The position numbers and the translations under genes are program-made. From Actinomycetota bacterium (lineage in GTDB: Bacteria; Actinomycetota; Actinomycetes; Nanopelagicales; Nanopelagicaceae), in contig RGYL01000058.1 of assembly GCA_010032085.1 (NCBI GenBank), forward strand, positions 1 to 5,550: a DNA stretch of 5,550 bases, given 5' to 3'. The notes under the pieces were generated by a model. It ran no database searches and was not told where the DNA came from. It was given only the letters and a program-made list of their open reading frames with translations. Of the stretch, positions 1 to 5,550 are shown piece by piece. How positions within the stretch are numbered: position 1 is the first letter of the stretch; every line of letters starts with the position of its first letter.

Positions 1-1679
1 CATTTCTAACCGGATTTAATGCAAAATTATTTATCTCCATTCTCTTTGTATTTGCCGCACCTCTTGCCTTTATCGGTGCGTTTCGGTTAGCGCGAAAGTT
101 CACCGAACTCCAATATCTCGCTATCGGAGCAGCGCTGATTTATACCTTTGCGCCACTTGCTCTTGCTGCACTGAATTCTGGACGTTTGGGAACGGTAGTT
201 CTCTACGTCATTGGGCCATGGTTATTGCGCGCCCTACTTGGAATTGAAAGTTTGGAATCACTTTCTTGGCGCAAGATTTGGTGGCTCGCAATTTTGCTTA
301 CTTTAGTTTTTGCGTTTTCGCCTATAACTTTTCTGGCGATTGTGATCTGGCAGTTTCTCTTGGTAATTCTTGATGTAGTGGCATTTAATAAAGATTCTTC
401 TCAATTGAGTAAAGATAAATTTGATACTCGCAATGTCCGGAGAATCGCAATTGTTGTAGCTCCTGCGATTGTTTGTGCCCCTTGGTCGCTCGAGTTGTTG
501 CTTCATCCATCGCGAATACTTATCGATCCTGGGTTAAATATTCCCGGAGGAGAAGTACTTTCAATCTTGCTTACGAATCCCGGTGGTGCCGGGGCTCCAC
601 CATTCTGGTTGATTCCCTCAATACTTTTCATCGCAATAATTGCCATATTTGTAAGTAAGACAGCTCGTTTAGGTGAAGTCGCGCTCTTTTTTATTGGCTT
701 GGCAACAATATTGGGCTCCCGCCAAGTCGCCGGGCATGGCCAATTCGTTCCGGAGTCGCTCTGGGTGGGTAGCCTCTTAGTGATTCCGACTCTCGCTGCC
801 GTTTTGGCAGGAGTAGTTATGGTTGATCAATACCTCCCCAAGATTGTTGAAAGTGCAATCGACTATCGCCACTTCCTCTTAAGTAGTATCTCTCTTCTAA
901 CCCTGATTTCTTTCTTAGGTTCGATTTTCTGGTGGATTGGAAGCGCGAGTAGCGCACCAATACAGAGCAAGCAATCCTCGGCGCTTCCCGCTTTCTTAAG
1001 CGCCGAAGCTCAAACGAATGAACGCTTCAAGACTCTGGTAATCAGAAGTTCGGCAAGCGAAACTACTTTCTTTGTTGCGCGCGATCGAGATCTTCATCTG
1101 GGTGAAGCAGATGTCACCACCGGACTCTCCCCAGTTGTAAACCGAGCGATTGTGAATTTGGTGACCGGGGCTGGCATTGATTCAAGCCAAATCATGGCCG
1201 AGTTTGGAATTAAGTATGTTTTCTTGGCGAGACCATTTAACAAAGATTTAGTCCGCACTATTGACGGAGTTGGTGGATTCTCGCGCGCCTCTAAAACCTC
1301 AGAGGGAATTACATGGAAAGTTGCGGGCGCACTTGCCCATATCTCTTTTCTTTCGCAAAGCGGCGAATATATTGCACTTCCAAGTGGCCCAGTCGGTGCT
1401 ACCGGATTCTTACCTTCTGCTGGAACTGTAATCATCACTGAGAAATTTGAGGGACGTTGGCGCTTGCTTCTAAATGGTCGAGAGATTGAGGCGGAAGAGA
1501 CTGAAAGCGGTGTTCCTAGATATGTGATTCCTGAATCAGGGGATTTCATCATCTATCACGATGGAACTGAGCGTCGTGGCTGGGTTTCACTCCAAATCAT
1601 CACTTTGGGAACGCTAATTATCTTGGCGCTACCTGCGCGTCGACGCCGCAAAGAGATGACGCCAGAGGAGCTTTCATGA
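1..1679 (+). CDS. Polytopic membrane glycosyltransferase (family 2 type), C-terminal part, 5'-truncated
   Basis: The reading frame is open from base 3 to the TGA at 1677-1679, giving 558 visible residues. The TTG at 186 is internal, so the true start lies left of the window. About nine or ten hydrophobic segments are visible (fragment residues about 8-30, 36-57, 62-80, 92-127 possibly two, 148-166, 202-217, 225-241, 253-274, 290-313). A mostly hydrophilic, probably extracytoplasmic domain follows (about 314-524), then a last membrane helix (526-544) and a basic cytoplasmic tail with RRRRK. The domain contains GIKYVFLARP (402-411), which resembles the segment I recall near the end of large actinobacterial family-2 glycosyltransferases next to DUF5719 genes. 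In that family the cytoplasmic catalytic domain is N-terminal, so none of its motifs can be checked here. The likely role is transfer of a sugar to an envelope glycan or lipid carrier. The membrane topology is well supported. The enzyme class rests on gene order and general resemblance, and another polytopic envelope protein (GT-C-like) remains possible. Confidence 0.72.
   Translation, partial: FLTGFNAKLFISILFVFAAPLAFIGAFRLARKFTELQYLAIGAALIYTFAPLALAALNSGRLGTVVLYVIGPWLLRALLGIESLESLSWRKIWWLAILLTLVFAFSPITFLAIVIWQFLLVILDVVAFNKDSSQLSKDKFDTRNVRRIAIVVAPAIVCAPWSLELLLHPSRILIDPGLNIPGGEVLSILLTNPGGAGAPPFWLIPSILFIAIIAIFVSKTARLGEVALFFIGLATILGSRQVAGHGQFVPESLWVGSLLVIPTLAAVLAGVVMVDQYLPKIVESAIDYRHFLLSSISLLTLISFLGSIFWWIGSASSAPIQSKQSSALPAFLSAEAQTNERFKTLVIRSSASETTFFVARDRDLHLGEADVTTGLSPVVNRAIVNLVTGAGIDSSQIMAEFGIKYVFLARPFNKDLVRTIDGVGGFSRASKTSEGITWKVAGALAHISFLSQSGEYIALPSGPVGATGFLPSAGTVIITEKFEGRWRLLLNGREIEAEETESGVPRYVIPESGDFIIYHDGTERRGWVSLQIITLGTLIILALPARRRRKEMTPEELS
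1664..1670 (+). promoter_or_regulatory. Ribosome binding site for the DUF5719 gene
   Basis: AGAGGAG lies inside the end of the upstream gene, five bases before the ATG at 1676. Together with the ATGA stop/start overlap it fixes this start and suggests translational coupling between the two genes. Confidence 0.7.
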
Positions 1680-2983
1680 AAGAGACTCGCGCCGCCTTTG
1701 CCCTTTTATTCTTCATAATTGCAGCGCATATTGCCTATTTACTACCTCAAGCAATAACCAAAGAAGAGCTAAGTGAGAGTTATTCGATAACTACATGCCC
1801 GGGGCCGGTTAATGGGGCGAATGGCACCGCTTTGATTCCCTCGAAACAGATAGGTGTTCGGGAGTTGACTCGGCGTAATGCCGATTTCGCAAAGCCTGCG
1901 AGCGGGAATGTATCTCTCTCAAGAGGTGCGATTATCGTTGCTGGAAACCCTATAAATTCTTGGACCATTCAAACTAAACCAGGCAAATGGACGAGCGCTA
2001 TTACTTGTGCATCAGGTGCAACCAATTCGTGGTTTGTTGGTGGTACTGCGAATGTAACGAGTCAGGGAAAGATAGTTCTTATTAATAGTGGATTGAGTGA
2101 TGCCGTTGCCGCATTGACTACTTTCTCAGAGAGCGGACCAAGCGAAGTCATCAATGTGACCGTTAAGGCGCTATCTGAGCGAGAGATTCGGATTGATTCT
2201 CTACAACCTGGGGCTGATCGACTTGTAGTTAAAGTAAATGTTTTAAACGGTCGTCTTACTTCTTTTATGACAGATGAGCGAGTTAGGGGACTGAACAATA
2301 TTGGCGGTGATTACATCTCGCCAATAACTGAGCCCAAGAAAGAACTTATTATCGCTGGCTTACCGAGTACTTTTGGGTCCACCAGCAAGCTAACCCATAC
2401 GTTACGCGTGATGAGCACTGAAAAAGTTGATGCAAATCTATCGGTAGAAGTTATTTCTAGTGAAGGCGTGTATGTCCCGGTGAGCCTTGGCTCAATCTCG
2501 TTGAATGCTGGTGAAGTTGTAGACGTACCACTAGATGATCTCGATCTGGGAAGAGGTTCTTTTGGACTTAAAGTTGTTGCTAATTCAGAGATCGTAGCTA
2601 GTGTATTAACTGAGGTTACACGCGGCTCGACTTCAGACTTCATGTGGAACTCAGCCACACCTACCTTTGAGAATGTGAGCTTTAATATCTATGGTCTTGA
2701 GCCGCAAATATCCTTCATAGGGGATGACATCCGACTATCTATCCAATGGCGCGATCGAACTGGAAAAACTAGGCGCTCTTCGCTGCAAGGCCAAGAAATC
2801 CTAAATTGGCGAGTTCCCGCTAACTCTCGGTTGATTTCGATCTCAAGTCGAGGCGAAGTCAGCGCCGGAATGTCTTGGATCACTAACGATGGCGTAGCGC
2901 ATCTTCCGATTGCTAGCTCTGCAACTTTAGAGAGCGCCGCTCGCCCGCGGGCAGATATCGGGGTCATACAACCCCGCTCTTAA
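1676..2983 (+). CDS. DUF5719 family exported, membrane-anchored protein
   Basis: A 435-residue protein of unknown biochemical function. It starts with a short charged end and a hydrophobic stretch (about residues 6-26), an uncleaved anchor or signal peptide. The rest is a hydrophilic, beta-rich domain rich in Val, Ser and Thr, expected outside the membrane. Two cysteines are visible in the exported part, C41 in a CPGP motif and C111, and they could form a disulfide. WFVGG (119-123) and the following LINSG segment (135-139) match the pattern I associate with DUF5719, as does the later LIIAGLP (224-230). The ATG overlaps the TGA of the membrane glycosyltransferase by four bases, so the two are probably co-translated and may act together at the membrane, for example as an accessory subunit. 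No catalytic motif was recognised. The family call relies on these motifs plus neighbourhood. The existence of the gene is very secure. Confidence 0.8.
   Translation: MKETRAAFALLFFIIAAHIAYLLPQAITKEELSESYSITTCPGPVNGANGTALIPSKQIGVRELTRRNADFAKPASGNVSLSRGAIIVAGNPINSWTIQTKPGKWTSAITCASGATNSWFVGGTANVTSQGKIVLINSGLSDAVAALTTFSESGPSEVINVTVKALSEREIRIDSLQPGADRLVVKVNVLNGRLTSFMTDERVRGLNNIGGDYISPITEPKKELIIAGLPSTFGSTSKLTHTLRVMSTEKVDANLSVEVISSEGVYVPVSLGSISLNAGEVVDVPLDDLDLGRGSFGLKVVANSEIVASVLTEVTRGSTSDFMWNSATPTFENVSFNIYGLEPQISFIGDDIRLSIQWRDRTGKTRRSSLQGQEILNWRVPANSRLISISSRGEVSAGMSWITNDGVAHLPIASSATLESAARPRADIGVIQPRS
2943..2952. repeat. 10-bp perfect GC palindrome
   Basis: GCCCGCGGGC is fully self-complementary and lies inside the last codons of the DUF5719 gene, six bases before a second, stronger inverted repeat. 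It encodes Arg-Pro-Arg in the protein, so it may be coincidental. As RNA it could form only a three-pair stem with a four-base loop. A protein-binding site cannot be excluded. Confidence 0.4.
2959..2980 (+). terminator. Possible intrinsic terminator at the end of the DUF5719 gene
   Basis: CGGGGT (2959-2964) and ACCCCG (2971-2976) are perfect inverted repeats, a six-pair stem with five G-C pairs around a six-base loop CATACA. CTCTTAAT follows, which is only a weak T-tract. The stem is inside the coding region and the stop codon comes at 2981-2983. Actinobacterial terminators often lack a long U-run, so termination or attenuation here is plausible. It would separate the glycosyltransferase-DUF5719 unit from the next promoter. 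The hairpin is seen directly and its function is inferred. Confidence 0.42.
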
Positions 2984-3008
2984 TCCCACAATTCACGAAC
3001 TTGCCCAC

Positions 3009-3020
3009 TAATCTCGCGCT
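3009..3020 (+). promoter_or_regulatory. Putative -10 box of a leaderless promoter for the DUF3499 gene
   Basis: TAATCT (3009-3014) fits the actinobacterial -10 pattern TANNNT and sits six bases before the ATG at 3021, the spacing expected if transcription starts on the A of the start codon. No purine-rich Shine-Dalgarno sequence is present in the 20 bases before the ATG, which agrees with a leaderless mRNA. No convincing -35 box is visible near 2984-2992. The transcript probably continues through phosphomannomutase and perhaps adenosylhomocysteinase. Confidence 0.45.
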
Positions 3021-3422
3021 ATGTCTTCAACTCCGATTTCCGGTCCATCAAATTCTGTGCCGGTGCGCAGACCGAGTGGTTCTGGAAGACGTTGCTCCAA
3101 GAGCGGTTGTAATGCAACCGCGGCTAAGACGCTTATCTACATCTACTCTGACTCCACAGCAGTGCTTGGACCACTTTCAACTTATTCCGAGCCGCACTCT
3201 TTCGACTTCTGTGATGCGCATAGTGAAAGGCTCACCGTTCCTCGGGGCTGGACTGTAATTCGCCATGAAGATGGATTGGTACGAGAAGAACCGCGAGCTG
3301 AGGACTTGATGGCGATTGCTGATGCAGTTAGAGAAGTCGCAACTCAAGAATTAACGCCACGAAAGCAACAACCTGAAGTCGGCAGACGAGGACATCTTCG
3401 AGTTCTTCCTAATCAAGAGTAG
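3021..3422 (+). CDS. DUF3499 family small cysteine-rich protein
   Basis: A 133-residue soluble protein of unknown function belonging to a family found in Actinobacteria. The conserved core runs from about residue 23 to 78. It has CSKSGC (C25-x4-C30), then the ADST-type segment YSDSTAVLGPLSTYSEPH (42-59), then FDFCDAH (C64-x2-H67) and ERLTVPRGW. The CxxxxC plus CxxH layout looks like a small zinc-binding site, with H59 a further candidate ligand; metal binding is inferred, not known. The tail after about residue 90 is charged and less conserved-looking. The first 22 residues are rich in Ser and Pro and extend beyond the short start I expect for the family. A GTG at 3057 could be an alternative start, but the -10 box favours 3021. 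The gene sits directly before a phosphohexomutase gene, its usual partner in this phylum, which hints at a shared but undefined role. Confidence 0.88.
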   Translation: MSSTPISGPSNSVPVRRPSGSGRRCSKSGCNATAAKTLIYIYSDSTAVLGPLSTYSEPHSFDFCDAHSERLTVPRGWTVIRHEDGLVREEPRAEDLMAIADAVREVATQELTPRKQQPEVGRRGHLRVLPNQE

Positions 3423-3441
3423 AAAAACAAGAGTAGAAAAA
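3414..3441 (+). repeat. Perfect 14-bp tandem duplication across the DUF3499 stop codon
   Basis: The unit CAAGAGTAGAAAAA occurs at 3414-3427 and again immediately at 3428-3441 without mismatch. The first copy supplies the last sense codons and TAG stop (3420-3422) of DUF3499. The second copy forms most of the spacer before the next gene. Removing one copy would leave DUF3499 unchanged and shorten the stop-to-start gap from 22 to 8 bases. The unit holds a weak AAGAG purine run that may act as ribosome binding sequence. Confidence 0.9.
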
Positions 3442-3444
3442 ATT

Positions 3445-4827
3445 GTGGATAGCGCAGTAGTCCAGAGAATCATCAAGGCCTATGACATAAGAGGTCTAGT
3501 TGATGGTGAGTTGACCGAAGAGTTTGCTTTCGCCGCAGGAGTTGCTTTCGCAAGATTTCTTGAGCTTTCAAGAGAACCAGCAACTGTGATTATTGGCGAA
3601 GATATGCGCCCCTCATCTGCGGAGTTAGCGACCGCCTTTGCCGATGGAATTAATTCACAGAGCTTTGATGTTGTGCGAATTGGACTTGCCTCTACTGATC
3701 AACTTTATTTTGCCTCAGGATCTCGAAATCTTCCCGGGGCGATGTTTACCGCGAGTCATAATCCCGCTGAGTACAACGGCATAAAACTCTGCTTAAGTGG
3801 CGCTCGTCCAGTCGGACAAGAGTCCGGGCTAGCCTGGATTAAGGCGGAGATACTTAAAGGTGCAGCCCTTCCACTTCGCACCGTTGGAAAGGTTCACCAA
3901 GAAGACCTGTTAAGTGACTACGTCGAATTCCTTCTCTCGCTCTTTCCGCACGATACTTTTAATGGACAATATCAAGGTCGCAAGATGCGAATTGCGATTG
4001 ATGCTGGAAATGGAATGGGTGGTCACACCGCCCCTGCGGTAATGGCCAATATAAATGCCGAAGTATCGACTCTTTATTTTGAACTTGATGGCAATTTCCC
4101 GAATCATGAGGCAAATCCAATAGATCCAAAGAATGTTGTTGAACTCCAAAAATTGGTTGTCGAGAGTGGTGCTGATATAGGCCTGGCATTCGACGGGGAC
4201 GCGGATAGATGTTTCTTGGTAGATGAAAAGGGTGACTTGGTCTCGCCCTCCGCATTAACTGCGCTAATCGCCGAGCGAGAGTTAAAGAAGAACCCAGGTG
4301 CAACAATTATTCATAATTTAATTTGCTCTCGCGCCGTTCCAGAAGTGGTAAATGAGAACGGTGGCGTAGCAGTAAGAAGTCGAGTCGGACATTCTTATAT
4401 CAAGCAATTAATGTCTGAGAAATCTGCGGTTTTTGGCGGTGAACATTCTGGCCACTTCTATTTCAAGGACTTCTGGCGAGCCGACTCGGGAATGCTAGCT
4501 GCACTGCACGCAGTAGCTGCGCTTATGGATTCACAACTCAAACTTTCAGAATTACTAAAATCCTATAATCGATATTTCCTATCAGGTGAGATAAATACAA
4601 AAGTGCAAGATCAGTCCGCGGCAATAGAGAAGATTCGAACCCATTTCAAAGAGAGCGATGAAGTTCTATCTTTCGATGAGTTGGATGGCCTCACAGTCAC
4701 GGCCAAGACTTGGTGGTTTAACGTAAGGCCATCGAACACCGAACCGCTATTACGCTTAAATGTGGAGGCCGATACCAGCGCCCAGATGGAGAAAATCAAG
4801 AGTTCAGTGCTCGCGATGATGCACTAA
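3445..4827 (+). CDS. manB: Phosphomannomutase/phosphoglucomutase
   Basis: A 460-residue alpha-D-phosphohexomutase, the normal full length for the family. It interconverts hexose-6-phosphate and hexose-1-phosphate in the cytoplasm through a phosphoserine. All four signature sites are intact. The N-terminal KAYDIRG (11-17) opens domain 1. TASHNP (102-107) carries the phosphorylated Ser104. DGDADR (250-255) is the magnesium loop with D250, D252 and D254. GGEHSGH (331-337) is the sugar-specificity loop with E333 and S335. RPSNTEP (428-434) is the phosphate-binding loop of domain 4. The GEHSG loop fits PMM/PGM enzymes, so mannose-1-phosphate for GDP-mannose and possibly glucose-1-phosphate are the likely products. 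The exact preference cannot be read from sequence. The GTG at 3445 is chosen because it lies just before the conserved YDIRG and no better upstream start is seen in the frame. A ribosome site is weak (AGAG at 3430-3433, 11 bases upstream). The symbol follows actinobacterial usage; pmm or pmmA would serve equally. Confidence 0.95.
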   Translation: MDSAVVQRIIKAYDIRGLVDGELTEEFAFAAGVAFARFLELSREPATVIIGEDMRPSSAELATAFADGINSQSFDVVRIGLASTDQLYFASGSRNLPGAMFTASHNPAEYNGIKLCLSGARPVGQESGLAWIKAEILKGAALPLRTVGKVHQEDLLSDYVEFLLSLFPHDTFNGQYQGRKMRIAIDAGNGMGGHTAPAVMANINAEVSTLYFELDGNFPNHEANPIDPKNVVELQKLVVESGADIGLAFDGDADRCFLVDEKGDLVSPSALTALIAERELKKNPGATIIHNLICSRAVPEVVNENGGVAVRSRVGHSYIKQLMSEKSAVFGGEHSGHFYFKDFWRADSGMLAALHAVAALMDSQLKLSELLKSYNRYFLSGEINTKVQDQSAAIEKIRTHFKESDEVLSFDELDGLTVTAKTWWFNVRPSNTEPLLRLNVEADTSAQMEKIKSSVLAMMH

Positions 4828-4872
4828 CGAGTAAACTCGCCAACCGGTAAAGCCCAAAAGTCAGCAATTAAC

Positions 4873-4878
4873 AAGGAG
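4873..4878 (+). promoter_or_regulatory. Strong ribosome binding site for adenosylhomocysteinase
   Basis: AAGGAG is followed by a seven-base A-rich spacer and the GTG at 4886. It decides the start of a gene whose initiation codon is not ATG. The 58-bp gap it sits in (4828-4885) holds no convincing promoter or terminator. Confidence 0.85.
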
Positions 4879-4885
4879 AAATAAA

Positions 4886-5550
4886 GTGGCACTGCCTGCT
4901 CATGACATAACTGATGCATCTTTAGCTAGCGAAGGCAAGAAGCGAATTGAGTGGGCTGATCGGAATATGCCCGTACTTGCCCAAATTAGGGAGCGCTTTG
5001 CAAAAGAGAAACCCTTTAAGGGAGTGCGTTTTTCAGCTTGTATGCATGTAACAACCGAAACTGCGAACTTGATGCGTGCACTAGCTGCGGGCGGCGCAGA
5101 ATTATCGCTATGCGCGTCTAATCCACTTTCAACGCAAGATGATGTTGCCGCATCGTTAGTACATGACTTTGGCGTGAGCACATTTGCTCGCAAAGGTATT
5201 GACCGGGACGGTTACTACCGGCATATAAATGCCTGTCTAGATATCGCACCTCATCAAGTATTTGACGATGGCTGCGACCTTGTAAACACAATTCACACAA
5301 CGCGTACCGAATTACTAAATAATGTGAGTGGTGGCTGTGAAGAGACTACTACCGGAGTCATACGTCTCACGCAGATGGCTAAGGACGGAGCTTTGAAGTT
5401 TCCGATGATTGCCATCAATGATACGGATACCAAACATATGTTTGATAACCGTTATGGAACTGGCCAATCCACTATGGACGCCATCTTCCGCGCCACTAAC
5501 CAACTAATTGCTGGAAAGGTTTTTGTCGTTGCAGGATTTGGTTATTGCGG
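4886..5550 (+). CDS. ahcY: Adenosylhomocysteinase (S-adenosylhomocysteine hydrolase), 3'-truncated
   Basis: The frame opens at GTG 4886 and runs off the right edge after 221 codons and two bases, about half of the enzyme. It reversibly splits S-adenosylhomocysteine into adenosine and homocysteine with bound NAD, clearing the product inhibitor of methyltransferases. The visible part is the substrate-binding domain. It has H54 in ACMHVTTET, the CASNPLSTQDDVAA block (76-89), DDG (127-129), EETTTG (152-157), and K183, D187 and N188 in DTKHMFDNRYGTGQS. These align with human H55, D131, E156, K186, D190 and N191. GFGYCG at the very edge begins the NAD-binding glycine motif. The wording of these blocks resembles archaeal and Thermotoga-type enzymes. 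It also lacks the roughly 40-residue insertion between DDG and EETTTG that I recall in mycobacterial enzymes. All visible catalytic residues are present, so the gene looks functional. Confidence 0.96.
   Translation, partial: MALPAHDITDASLASEGKKRIEWADRNMPVLAQIRERFAKEKPFKGVRFSACMHVTTETANLMRALAAGGAELSLCASNPLSTQDDVAASLVHDFGVSTFARKGIDRDGYYRHINACLDIAPHQVFDDGCDLVNTIHTTRTELLNNVSGGCEETTTGVIRLTQMAKDGALKFPMIAINDTDTKHMFDNRYGTGQSTMDAIFRATNQLIAGKVFVVAGFGYC

Noticed and set aside
186..188. TTG as the start of the first membrane protein
   Set aside because: The same frame is open to the left edge and encodes more membrane helices, so the gene begins outside the window.
1094..1552. 152-codon open frame on the minus strand
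   Set aside because: It lies wholly inside the membrane glycosyltransferase gene, gives no recognisable protein and has no supporting start context; a shadow of the real frame.
3001..3258. 85-codon plus-strand frame overlapping the DUF3499 gene
   Set aside because: It uses another frame over the strongly recognisable DUF3499 core and has no motif of its own.
3910..4306. Overlapping minus-strand open frames
   Set aside because: They lie antisense to the phosphomannomutase gene, whose motifs are all intact in the forward frame, and their translations show no family features.
4832..4837. TAAACT as a -10 box for adenosylhomocysteinase
   Set aside because: It matches TANNNT only loosely, has no -35 partner at proper spacing, and such matches are expected by chance in A/T-rich gaps.
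4828..4839. CGAG-TAAA-CTCG hairpin after the phosphomannomutase stop as a terminator
   Set aside because: The stem has only four or five pairs and no T-tract follows; the next gene is likely reached by read-through.
4828..4885. S-adenosylhomocysteine riboswitch upstream of the hydrolase gene
   Set aside because: The gap is only 58 bp, has no extended pairing and shows no resemblance to the known aptamer.
4900..5503. Three minus-strand open frames near the right edge
   Set aside because: They are antisense to the adenosylhomocysteinase gene, which is the clear coding frame here.

Overview
The window looks like a chromosomal segment of an actinobacterium with moderate to low GC. A few sampled lines give roughly 45-50% G+C, which is an estimate and not a full count. 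The gene order is polytopic envelope glycosyltransferase, DUF5719 protein, DUF3499 protein, phosphomannomutase/phosphoglucomutase, adenosylhomocysteinase. From memory this matches a neighbourhood conserved across Actinobacteria, for example the whiB-side manB/sahH region of Streptomyces and mycobacteria. Low GC, very short spacers and a leaderless-looking start fit a streamlined freshwater actinobacterium of the acI/Nanopelagicales kind, but that lineage is inferred.

Layout: all five genes are on the + strand and almost every base is coding. Positions 1-1679 hold the C-terminal part of a large membrane protein, which I read as the multi-spanning and extracytoplasmic end of a family-2 glycosyltransferase. 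Its stop overlaps the start of the DUF5719 gene (1676-2983) in an ATGA junction. The DUF5719 gene ends in a GC-rich hairpin, and after 37 bp comes the DUF3499 gene (3021-3422). That gene has no Shine-Dalgarno sequence but has a TANNNT box six bases before its ATG, so a second transcription unit probably starts there. A perfect 14-bp tandem duplication covers the DUF3499 stop codon and the spacer before the phosphomannomutase gene (3445-4827, GTG start). The adenosylhomocysteinase gene (4886 to the window end, GTG start behind a clear AAGGAG) is cut by the right edge.

Functionally the left three quarters concern the cell envelope. A membrane glycosyltransferase is paired with an exported, membrane-anchored DUF5719 protein, and a phosphohexomutase makes sugar-1-phosphates that feed nucleotide-sugar (for example GDP-mannose) synthesis. 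Adenosylhomocysteinase belongs to the methyl cycle and is probably here through old neighbourhood conservation, not a shared pathway. I see no mobile element, CRISPR array, RNA gene or defence system. No gene-free stretch exceeds 60 bp. The points most worth a second look are the DUF5719/glycosyltransferase pair, the leaderless promoter with the hairpin before it, the 14-bp duplication, and the archaeal/Thermotoga-like form of adenosylhomocysteinase.
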